Positions 1 to 5,498 of a stretch of DNA of 7,765 nucleotides are shown here, in pieces (position 1 is the first letter of the stretch; each line of letters begins with the position of its first letter). Below the pieces are notes generated by a model. The model made no database searches, was not told the DNA's origin, and saw only the letters and a list, made by a program, of their open reading frames with translations. A program made the position numbers and the translations under genes. The stretch is from Chitinophagaceae bacterium (lineage in GTDB: Bacteria; Bacteroidota; Bacteroidia; Chitinophagales; Chitinophagaceae). The stretch lies in assembly GCA_947447815.1 (NCBI GenBank), contig CANFLJ010000085.1, positions 1-7,765 on the forward strand, read 5' to 3'.

Positions 1-37
1 GAGGCAATAGGCAAGGAGGAATACAAATACAAGGCAA
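1..37. repeat. Purine-rich intergenic repeat, copy A
   Basis: Two blocks of this stretch recur in the spacer after the first DUF4139 gene. Bases 1-19 are identical to 1991-2009, and bases 18-37 are identical to 2015-2034. The blocks are joined directly here but separated by a few extra bases in the second copy. The sequence is G/A-rich and divides into loose 7-bp words such as gaggcaa and taggcaa. The repeat therefore flanks the first gene on both sides. No coding frame or known element was recognised. Its role is unknown, and it could extend left of the window. Confidence 0.75.
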
Positions 38-156
38 AGTGTAATACAGCAGAACGCTGAACGTATAATGCTGAACGCTAATTCAGAGTTTGAGAATTCT
101 TATCCTGAAACTTCGGGAATGTCTTTCTCACGCTTATTTTACATTCAACTTTGTAA

Positions 157-219
157 ACTCCTATTTCCTTATTACTGATTACAGACTCCTTACTACTGAC
201 TCCTAACTCCTTTATTCCT
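157..219. repeat. Degenerate heptanucleotide tandem repeat, about 9 units
   Basis: Read in steps of seven from 157, the sequence gives ACTCCTA, TTTCCTT, ATTACTG, ATTACAG, ACTCCTT, ACTACTG, ACTCCTA and ACTCCTT, then a last unit shifted by about one base. ACTCCT starts at 157, 185, 199 and 206, so its spacings are 28, 14 and 7. The + strand is pyrimidine-rich here, the opposite of the purine-rich repeats at 1-37 and 1986-2034, so it may be the same kind of repeat in reverse orientation. The rest of the non-coding 5' flank (38-156 and 220-299) holds only a short direct repeat, GAACGCT, at 52-58 and 73-79. Confidence 0.7.
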
Positions 220-263
220 TGTTAATTATTCTTAAAAACCCATTAATGGTTTATGCATTGGCA

Positions 264-271
264 TACTTTTA
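264..271 (+). promoter_or_regulatory. Weak candidate Bacteroidota -7 element before the first DUF4139 gene
   Basis: TACTTTTA matches the Bacteroidota -7 consensus TAnnTTTG at all but the last base and lies 28 nt before the start codon. No convincing TTTG or TTG -33 element is found 19-21 nt upstream. This is a tentative promoter call based on one half-site. Confidence 0.25.
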
Positions 272-299
272 TCATCTCACTAGCACAAATTAAAACTAT

Positions 300-1976
300 A
301 TGAAAAAGAATCTCCTTTCAATGCTTTGGCTTTTGCTTGTTTCTATGGGTGTTTTTGCTGCAGATGATAGAAATGCAGTGAATGCAGAATTAAAGACTGT
401 AACGGTATATAAATCGGGTGCTGAACTATCGCACACTACTTCGGCTACCTTGAAAACGGGTAGTAATGAGCTGATTATAGAAAACGTAAGTAATGCACTG
501 GATATAAATAGTATTCAGATAAAAGCGCCCAACGAAGTGACGATAATGGGGGTGGAGTTTTCGAACAATTATGAAGTGCTCAAAGAAAAATCGCCTAGAA
601 TAAAGATGCTGGCAGATTCGATAGAAAAAGTGAATCAGGCTATTGGTAAACTGGATTTATTGATTAATAATGATAATGACTTATTGGGTGTACTGAAACA
701 AAACAGGGATATAAAAGGCACTCAAACCGGACTTAGCGTGGCTGAACTGATGAAAATGATGGATTATTATAAATCTAAAACGGTGGAGCTTCAGAATGAA
801 TTGTATGGCCTGAATGATCGTAAAAAGAAGCTGAATGAACAGGTGGTTTTGCTGAATAACCAATACGCTGAAGAGCAAAGTAAAAACACTATTGTTGGAG
901 GGAAGCTGATACTTCAACTGTCTGCGGCAGTGGGTGGAAAGTATGATTTTGCGGTATCTTATATTACCCCTAATGCCTATTGGACACCGAACTACGACAT
1001 AAAAGTAGAGAATACCAAGAGCCCATTGAAACTGGTATATAAAGCTAACATTGTACAAACTACGGGGATAGACTGGAAGAAAGTAAAGTTGTCGTTGTCG
1101 ACCTCTACTCCTAATCAATTTGGAACTGCTCCATTGCTGAATGGTTGGTATTTGAGATATAATACTCCAGTGGCTTATGGTACGTATAACTATTCGGTAA
1201 ATAGCGCTGTGGCAAGTAAATCATATAGTCCTGAACTGAATGATGTGGTAGTAACTACCGGCTTGGGAGTGAGAAAACAAAAGAGAGAACTTGGCTATGC
1301 AACTACACAAGTAACTCCTGAAATGTTGAACAATGGTATGCAAGATCACATGGATGTTCAAGAGAATGCCTTGAATGTGACCTTTGATATTGATCTGCCC
1401 TATTCTATTCCTTCAAACGGAAAGGCACAAACGGCTACTTTGCAAACGGTGGACGTACCTGCTGATTATAAATATTATGCTGTACCAAAACTGGATAGAG
1501 ATGTATATCTGCTGGCCTACGTGACGGATTGGCAGCGACTGAATCTGTTGCCTGCTGAAGCCAATATTATACTGGAAGGTACTTATGTAGGTAAGACTTA
1601 TATAGATCCAAACTCTACATTGGATACCCTGAGCTTTACACTGGGTAAGGATAAAAGAGTGGCGGTGAAAAGAGAAAAACTTGCTGACTATAGTAGTGTG
1701 AAGTTTTTAGGCTCGAATAAGCTTCAGAAATTTACGTATGAAGTAACGGTGAAGAATAACAAGAAAGAATCGATAGACTTATTGTTGAAAGATCAGTTTC
1801 CGCTGACTACCAACAAAGAGATAGAAATAGAGCTTATAGATGATGGTAAAGCGGAGGTAAATACAGACTTAGGCGTATTGAACTGGAAGCTGAACCTGAA
1901 TGCAGGTGAATCGAAGAAGATTAGATTTATTTATAGTGTGAAGTATCCTAAGGATAAGGCTTTGAATTTGAATTGA
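300..1976 (+). CDS. Secreted DUF4140/DUF4139 (MuiA-like) protein with TonB-box/plug-start-like insert
   Basis: This is a 558-residue exported protein. Residues 1-20 form a signal peptide (KK, a leucine-rich core, then VFA/AD) without a lipobox cysteine. The whole protein lacks cysteine, so a soluble periplasmic or secreted form is likely. Residues about 29-91 resemble the DUF4140 N-terminal domain (AELKTVTVYKSGAE start). About 100-195 is heptad-rich and probably a coiled coil. From about 202 to the end is a DUF4139-like beta domain (YDFAVSYITPNAYWTPNYDI). Residues 313-344 interrupt it with a SusC-like segment (LNDVVVTTGLG, then RELGYATTQV). The family is named for a mucoidy-inhibitor phenotype; its molecular function is not established, and none is assigned. 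The start is chosen because the signal peptide begins there. A diverged paralog follows 176 nt downstream with no clear terminator between, so co-transcription is possible. Confidence 0.88.
   Translation: MKKNLLSMLWLLLVSMGVFAADDRNAVNAELKTVTVYKSGAELSHTTSATLKTGSNELIIENVSNALDINSIQIKAPNEVTIMGVEFSNNYEVLKEKSPRIKMLADSIEKVNQAIGKLDLLINNDNDLLGVLKQNRDIKGTQTGLSVAELMKMMDYYKSKTVELQNELYGLNDRKKKLNEQVVLLNNQYAEEQSKNTIVGGKLILQLSAAVGGKYDFAVSYITPNAYWTPNYDIKVENTKSPLKLVYKANIVQTTGIDWKKVKLSLSTSTPNQFGTAPLLNGWYLRYNTPVAYGTYNYSVNSAVASKSYSPELNDVVVTTGLGVRKQKRELGYATTQVTPEMLNNGMQDHMDVQENALNVTFDIDLPYSIPSNGKAQTATLQTVDVPADYKYYAVPKLDRDVYLLAYVTDWQRLNLLPAEANIILEGTYVGKTYIDPNSTLDTLSFTLGKDKRVAVKREKLADYSSVKFLGSNKLQKFTYEVTVKNNKKESIDLLLKDQFPLTTNKEIEIELIDDGKAEVNTDLGVLNWKLNLNAGESKKIRFIYSVKYPKDKALNLN
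1236..1331 (+). other. TonB-box / SusC plug-start-like segment inside the first DUF4139 protein
   Basis: Residues 313-344 read LNDVVVTTGLGVRKQKREL followed by GYATTQVTPEMLN. This resembles the junction in SusC/RagA-type TonB-dependent receptors where the carboxypeptidase-regulatory-like domain gives way to the plug (typical form DEVVVTALGIKREKKALGY). DVVVTT also resembles classical TonB boxes such as DTIVVTA. The plug core that normally follows (YVIDG, LKDASATAIYG, ITTKKG) is missing, and the DUF4139 sequence resumes at ENALNV. The resemblance is seen by eye only; TonB binding is inference. Confidence 0.6.
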
Positions 1977-1985
1977 TAAGGAGAG

Positions 1986-2034
1986 GCAAGGAGGCAATAG
2001 GCAAGGAGGCAATAGGAATACAAATACAAGGCAA
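1986..2034. repeat. Purine-rich intergenic repeat, copy B, with a 15-bp tandem duplication
   Basis: A 15-bp unit, gcaaggaggcaatag, occurs twice head to tail at 1986-2000 and 2001-2015. Bases 1991-2009 equal bases 1-19 of the window, and 2015-2034 equal 18-37. The spacer (1977-2152) stays strongly purine-rich to about 2098, with further short repeats: ACTAAAG/ACTAAAA seven bases apart at 2049-2062, and AGTAATAC at 2077 and 2088. No terminator hairpin was seen between the two paralogs. Expansion of the 15-bp unit suggests replication slippage. Confidence 0.75.
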
Positions 2035-2152
2035 CGAGGAATACAAAAACTAAAGACTAAAAGAAAGAAAAACTAAAGTAATACAAAAGTAATACAGGAG
2101 TTGTGGTTTTGGATTGATGGGGGATGGTTTTTATAATTAATACAAAAATAAA

Positions 2153-3970
2153 ATGAACAATAAATTAGGGATCTTTTTGGGGATGTTTTTTATCAGTTTA
2201 CGCTTGATAGCTGCTGATGACAGGAATGTGGTGAATGCAGAATTGAAATCGGTTACCGTATATAAATCGGGGGCTGAAATGCAACATTTTGCCAGTGCTA
2301 ATTTAAAATTGGGGGCTAATGAACTGATTATAGAGCACGTGAGTAATATGGTGGACATTAATAGCATACAGATAAAAGCTCCGTCGGAAGTGACGATAAT
2401 GGGGGTGGAGTTTTCGAACAATTATTTACCAGCAACCGAAAAAACGCCCCATATAAAAATACTGGAAGATTCGATTGAACACTTGAGGGATGCTATTGGT
2501 AAACTGGATTTATTAATTGCTAATGACAATGATTTGCTGGGCGTATTAAAGTTGAACCGCGACATAAAAGGAACACAAACGGGTTTGAGTGTTGCGGAAC
2601 TGATGAAGCTAATGGATTATTATAAAGTAAAAACAATAGAGCTTCAAAATGAAATTAGTGTATTGAATGATAAGAGGACTAAACTGATGAGTGTAAGAAC
2701 TACTCTTAGAAGTCAGTTGAGGGAGGAACAAAATAAAAATGTAACGGTGGCAGGTAGGTTGATATTACAGTTGTCGGCAGTAGCTGGAGGCAAGTACGAT
2801 TTTGCTATTTCTTATATCACTCCAAGCGCACATTGGGTGCCTAATTATGACATAAAAGTAGAGAATACAAAGAGTCCGTTTCACCTAGTATATAAGGCGA
2901 ATATTACACAAACTACCGGGATAGAATGGAAGAAGGTAAAATTGTCTTTATCTACCTCTACGCCTAATCAGTATGGTACTGCGCCAATATTGAATAGCTG
3001 GTTTCTGAAATATAATGTTCCTATTGCAACGCCAAGATACAAAAAGTATGGAGATGCAAATGTGGAAGCGTATAAAGAATCGGTAGAAGATGCCGTGGTA
3101 GAGGATGAAAAAATAGAAGAGCCTCGTATGGTACTCAGAGGGAATAGAAGTATTACAACAAATAACGATCCAATTTATGTAATAGATGGGAAGGTAAGCA
3201 CAGCGGCGTATGCAAAGAGCATTAATCCAAGTCAGATAAAAAGCGTAAATGTATTAAAGGGTGCTGGTGCTACCGCTATTTATGGACCAAGTGGAGCGAA
3301 TGGTGCAATTATTATTACGCTTAAAAAAGGATTGGAGGATTATGTTTCTACAGGAGAGAATGCATTGAATGTAAACTTTGATATAGATATACCCTATACT
3401 GTTCCTACGAATGGCAAGCCCCAAACTGCCACTTTGAAAGTAATGGACGTAAATGCAGAATATAAGCACTATGCGGTGCCTAAGCTGGATAAAGAAGTGT
3501 ATTTGATGGCTTATGTAACCGAATGGCAGCAATTGAGTTTATTGCCAGGTAATGCAAACATTATTCTGGAAGGGACCTATGTAGGTAAGACCTATATAGA
3601 TCCTAACTCGACTCTGGATACCCTGAGTTTTACACTGGGAAAGGATAAAAGAGTAGCTGTAAAAAGAGAGAAACTTGCAGATTATAGCAGTGTGAAATTT
3701 TTAGGAACTAATAAATTACAGAAGTTTACTTATGAAATTACGGTAAAGAATAATAAGAAAGAGCCGGTAGAATTGTTGCTAAAAGATCAGTTTCCATTGA
3801 CCACAAATAAGGAAATAGAAGTAGAGTTGATAGAGGATGGAAAGGCAGAAGTAAATACAGATCTGGGCATACTGAACTGGAAAATGAGCTTAAATGGTGG
3901 AGAATCAAAGAAAATTAGATTTACTTATAGTGTTAAATATCCGAAGGAAAAGTTGTTAAATATCAATTAA
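2153..3970 (+). CDS. Secreted DUF4140/DUF4139 (MuiA-like) paralog with embedded plug core
   Basis: This 605-residue protein is a paralog of the upstream gene product. It starts with a signal peptide (hydrophobic core to about residue 20, LIA/AD), has no lipobox and contains no cysteine. The DUF4140-like N-terminus, coiled coil and DUF4139-like C-terminal half align almost without gaps to the paralog. Residues 468-518 are identical to residues 421-471 of it. The proteins differ mainly in the middle: an acidic stretch around residues 308-323 (SVEDAVVEDEKIEE) precedes a TonB-dependent-receptor plug-like module at 325-393, which accounts for the extra 47 residues. The start is preceded by an A-rich tract and no Shine-Dalgarno site, as usual in this phylum. 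TATAAT occurs at 2132-2137, but a promoter here is uncertain. Molecular function is unknown; the family assignment is firm by pattern, while any TonB link is inference. Confidence 0.88.
   Translation: MNNKLGIFLGMFFISLRLIAADDRNVVNAELKSVTVYKSGAEMQHFASANLKLGANELIIEHVSNMVDINSIQIKAPSEVTIMGVEFSNNYLPATEKTPHIKILEDSIEHLRDAIGKLDLLIANDNDLLGVLKLNRDIKGTQTGLSVAELMKLMDYYKVKTIELQNEISVLNDKRTKLMSVRTTLRSQLREEQNKNVTVAGRLILQLSAVAGGKYDFAISYITPSAHWVPNYDIKVENTKSPFHLVYKANITQTTGIEWKKVKLSLSTSTPNQYGTAPILNSWFLKYNVPIATPRYKKYGDANVEAYKESVEDAVVEDEKIEEPRMVLRGNRSITTNNDPIYVIDGKVSTAAYAKSINPSQIKSVNVLKGAGATAIYGPSGANGAIIITLKKGLEDYVSTGENALNVNFDIDIPYTVPTNGKPQTATLKVMDVNAEYKHYAVPKLDKEVYLMAYVTEWQQLSLLPGNANIILEGTYVGKTYIDPNSTLDTLSFTLGKDKRVAVKREKLADYSSVKFLGTNKLQKFTYEITVKNNKKEPVELLLKDQFPLTTNKEIEVELIEDGKAEVNTDLGILNWKMSLNGGESKKIRFTYSVKYPKEKLLNIN
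3125..3331 (+). other. SusC-type plug-core module inside the second DUF4139 protein
   Basis: Residues 325-393 contain the ordered hallmarks of the SusC/RagA plug: VLRGNRSI (compare irG-x-x-S), DPIYVIDGK (PLYVIDG), INPSQIKSVNVLKGAGATAIYG (lnp-d-Ie-i-vLKDasatAiYG) and GANGAIIITLKKG (GANGVIlITTKKG). No 22-strand barrel follows; the DUF4139 fold resumes at ENALNV. Short plug-like modules without a barrel are, to my recollection, also found in other Bacteroidota envelope proteins, for example fused to BlaR1-type M56 peptidases. What the module binds here cannot be read from the sequence. Confidence 0.8.
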
Positions 3971-4033
3971 ATAAGGGTTTGCAGCTTTAACAAATAGCAT
4001 TTTTTCGGGGATGTGAATAAATTTTACAAATAT

Positions 4034-4066
4034 TTTGCAATTATGAAGTGTAGACCTATATCTTTG
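4034..4066 (+). promoter_or_regulatory. Bacteroidota primary-sigma promoter for the infA operon
   Basis: TTTG at 4034-4037 is the -33 element and TATCTTTG at 4059-4066 is a perfect match to the -7 consensus TAnnTTTG. They are separated by 21 nt, within the usual range for this phylum. Transcription would start near 4070, among the bases CACCCCC, only about 10 nt before the infA start codon. It is the only complete match I found in the window. Confidence 0.78.
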
Positions 4067-4079
4067 CACCCCCAAATAT

Positions 4080-4298
4080 ATGTCTAAACAACCACTCATC
4101 AAGCAGGATGGAATAATTATCGAAGCGTTAGGTAATGCTATGTTTCGCGTAAAGCTAGAGAACGGGCATGAAATATTAAGCAATATTTCAGGCAAAATGA
4201 GAATGAATTACATTCGAATTTTACCCGGCGATAAAGTAGGAGTAGAGATGAGTCCGTATGACTTGACGAGGGGTAGAATAATATTCAGATATAAATAA
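4080..4298 (+). CDS. infA: Translation initiation factor IF-1
   Basis: This 72-residue protein is full length for IF-1, a single OB-fold that binds the ribosomal A site on the 30S subunit and works with IF-2 and IF-3 during initiation. The sequence shows the family pattern: KQPLIKQDGIIIEALGNAMF at the N-terminus, ENGHEILSNISGKMRMNYIRI in the middle (the H-I-S-G-K-M-R core with N for H), and the closing GDKVGVEMSPYDLTRGRIIF then RYK. The start gives exactly the family length and lies about 10 nt downstream of the predicted transcription start, so no room exists for a Shine-Dalgarno site. It opens the operon, 30 nt before rpmJ. In many relatives infA follows secY and map; here it follows the DUF4139 pair. 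Confidence 0.97.
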   Translation: MSKQPLIKQDGIIIEALGNAMFRVKLENGHEILSNISGKMRMNYIRILPGDKVGVEMSPYDLTRGRIIFRYK

Positions 4299-4328
4299 AT
4301 AGTTTAATCAAGATAAACATTTCAAACC

Positions 4329-4445
4329 ATGAAGGTTAGAGCATCAATTAAAAAACGTAGCGTTGATTGCAAAATCGTAAAGAGAAAAGGGAAGTTGTTT
4401 GTAATTAACAAGAAGAATCCTAGATTCAAACAACGTCAAGGATAA
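4329..4445 (+). CDS. rpmJ: 50S ribosomal protein L36 (bL36), zinc-free form
   Basis: The 38-codon frame from ATG at 4329 to TAA at 4445 encodes MKVRASIKKRSVDCKIVKRK, then GKLFVINKKNPRFKQRQG, an unmistakable L36 of usual length. L36 is the smallest large-subunit protein and helps fold 23S rRNA near the peptidyl-transferase side. The zinc-binding form has three cysteines and a histidine; here only Cys14 remains, so this is the C-minus form that does not bind zinc, as I recall is usual in this phylum. The gene sits 30 nt after infA and 45 nt before rpsM, its standard place. Confidence 0.96.
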   Translation: MKVRASIKKRSVDCKIVKRKGKLFVINKKNPRFKQRQG

Positions 4446-4490
4446 TCAACACTAATAGACACTAGTAATTAAAAGAAAACGAAATAAAGT

Positions 4491-4871
4491 ATGGCTCGTA
4501 TTGCCGGTATTGATATACCAAAAAACAAAAGAGGGGAAATAGGATTAACTTATATCTTCGGAATTGGACGTGCAACTGCTCAAAAAATCCTTACACAAGC
4601 GGGGATTGATTTTGACAAGAAAGTAAATCAGTGGAATGACGATGAGCAAACTGCGATTCGTAACATCATCACTAATGAAATTAAAGTGGAAGGTGCACTA
4701 AGAAGTGAAGTACAAATGAACATCAAGCGTTTATTAGATATCGCTTGTTACAGAGGACTTCGTCACAGAAAAGGGCTTCCAGTACGTGGTCAGCGTACCA
4801 AAACCAACAGTCGTACCCGTAAAGGAAAACGTAAGACAGTTGCAGGTAAGAAGAAGGCTGCTAAGAAATAG
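4491..4871 (+). CDS. rpsM: 30S ribosomal protein S13 (uS13)
   Basis: This 126-residue protein has the usual S13 length. It sits in the head of the small subunit, contacts the P-site tRNA through its C-terminal tail and bridges to the large subunit. The N-terminus MARIAGIDIPKNKRGEIGLT and the helix-two-turns-helix region with YIFGIGRATAQKIL are typical. The strongest signature is RGLRHRKGLPVRGQRTKTNS followed by RTRKGKRKTV, and the last residues form the expected lysine-rich tail (KKKAAKK). The upstream spacer is A-rich with no Shine-Dalgarno site. Downstream, a terminator-like hairpin begins 8 nt after the stop codon, unexpected between rpsM and rpsK. Confidence 0.97.
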   Translation: MARIAGIDIPKNKRGEIGLTYIFGIGRATAQKILTQAGIDFDKKVNQWNDDEQTAIRNIITNEIKVEGALRSEVQMNIKRLLDIACYRGLRHRKGLPVRGQRTKTNSRTRKGKRKTVAGKKKAAKK

Positions 4872-4878
4872 TTTACTG

Positions 4879-4924
4879 TCTCCAATCTGGCATAATAACC
4901 GGATTGGAGATTATTTATTTTATA
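4879..4924 (+). terminator. Terminator-like hairpin between rpsM and rpsK
   Basis: TCTCCAATCTGG (4879-4890) pairs with CCGGATTGGAGA (4899-4910) over 12 positions, eleven Watson-Crick pairs and one T-G wobble. The loop is 8 nt (CATAATAA). TTATTTATTTTAT follows at once, matching the T-rich tail of an intrinsic terminator. No convincing promoter was found between it and rpsK, so it more likely attenuates the operon, or marks an RNA-processing or stability boundary, than ends it outright. Confidence 0.72.
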
Positions 4925-4986
4925 AAAATGCTGGATAGTTCGCAAGAGCAGGAGGCATAAAAACAGAGAGTACCTCAAATAAAAAG

Positions 4987-5397
4987 ATGGCAAAACCTAC
5001 AAAAGCACAGAACAGCGCGAAAGCTGCGGCTAAAAAAAGAATTGTAAAAGTAGATGCAGCTGGGGATGTACACATCAGCGCAACTTTTAACAACGTAATT
5101 ATCTCTTACACCAACAAGGCAGGTCAAGTAATATCTTGGTCATCTGCTGGTAAAATGGGTTTTAGAGGTTCTAAGAAGAACACTCCTTATGCGGCTCAAA
5201 TGGCATCTCAAGATGCAGGTAAAGTAGCATTGGAAGCTGGTTTGAAAAGAGTAGATGTATATGTAAAAGGACCAGGTTCGGGTCGTGAGAGTGCAATACG
5301 TGCGATCACTCAATCAGGAATCGAAGTTACTTCTATCAAGGATATCACTCCGTTACCACACAATGGTTGCAGACCTCCAAAGAAGAGAAGAGTATAA
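4987..5397 (+). CDS. rpsK: 30S ribosomal protein S11 (uS11)
   Basis: The 136-residue protein belongs on the platform of the small subunit, next to the mRNA exit (E-site) region. The N-terminal 20 residues are a variable basic, alanine-rich extension. The core is diagnostic: HISATFNNVIISYTNKAGQV, then SWSSAGKMGFRGSKKNTPYA, then KGPGSGRESAIRAI. The C-terminus DITPLPHNGCRPPKKRRV includes the Asn126-Gly127 pair that is converted to isoaspartate in E. coli S11; modification here is inference. An AGGAGG motif occurs at 4950-4955 but is 31 nt before the start with no nearer start codon, so it does not act as a Shine-Dalgarno site. The spacer to rpsM is 115 nt, with a hairpin; that to rpsD is 101 nt. 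Confidence 0.97.
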   Translation: MAKPTKAQNSAKAAAKKRIVKVDAAGDVHISATFNNVIISYTNKAGQVISWSSAGKMGFRGSKKNTPYAAQMASQDAGKVALEAGLKRVDVYVKGPGSGRESAIRAITQSGIEVTSIKDITPLPHNGCRPPKKRRV

Positions 5398-5428
5398 TCA
5401 ATTTTCAAATTATTATTTATTAATAAAG

Positions 5429-5470
5429 GATGTGAAATTAATTTTTTAAGATTTTTAAAGATTTTACATC
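5429..5470 (+). promoter_or_regulatory. Imperfect hairpin in the leader of rpsD
   Basis: GATGTGAAAT (5429-5438) pairs with ATTTTACATC (5461-5470) over 10 positions with one G-T wobble, enclosing a 22-nt A/T-rich loop that contains repeats of AAGATTTT. It lies 28 nt before the rpsD start. S4 is an autogenous regulator of its own operon in enterobacteria and bacilli, so a leader structure here could be regulatory. The whole spacer is very A/T-rich, and chance pairing is a real alternative. Confidence 0.35.
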
Positions 5471-5498
5471 GTCACCAAAAAATCAAATTATTTAAATC

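Noticed and set aside
96..120. Small hairpin (TCCTG/CGGGA) that might terminate an upstream gene
   Set aside because: The stem is about five pairs with a wobble, and only a weak T-rich stretch follows; no upstream gene is visible to support it.
681..1118. Long open frame on the minus strand within the first DUF4139 gene
   Set aside because: It lies antisense to a clearly conserved coding region, and its translation shows no recognisable domain; it is a shadow of the real gene.
2107..2137. Possible promoter before the second DUF4139 gene (TTTTGG and TATAAT)
   Set aside because: TATAAT is the E. coli-type -10, not the TAnnTTTG element of this phylum, and in an A/T-rich spacer it carries little weight.
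3254..3532. Minus-strand open frame over the plug module
   Set aside because: Antisense to strongly conserved plug motifs, with no independent coding sign.
3971..4033. Terminator after the second DUF4139 gene
   Set aside because: A T-run occurs in the region (4001-4006) but no stable G/C-containing stem precedes it, so I could not support a terminator, although one would be expected before the infA promoter.
4944..4960. Resemblance of the sequence before rpsK (gcaggaggcataa) to the intergenic purine-rich repeat
   Set aside because: Only about a dozen bases match with gaps; too short to call a repeat copy.
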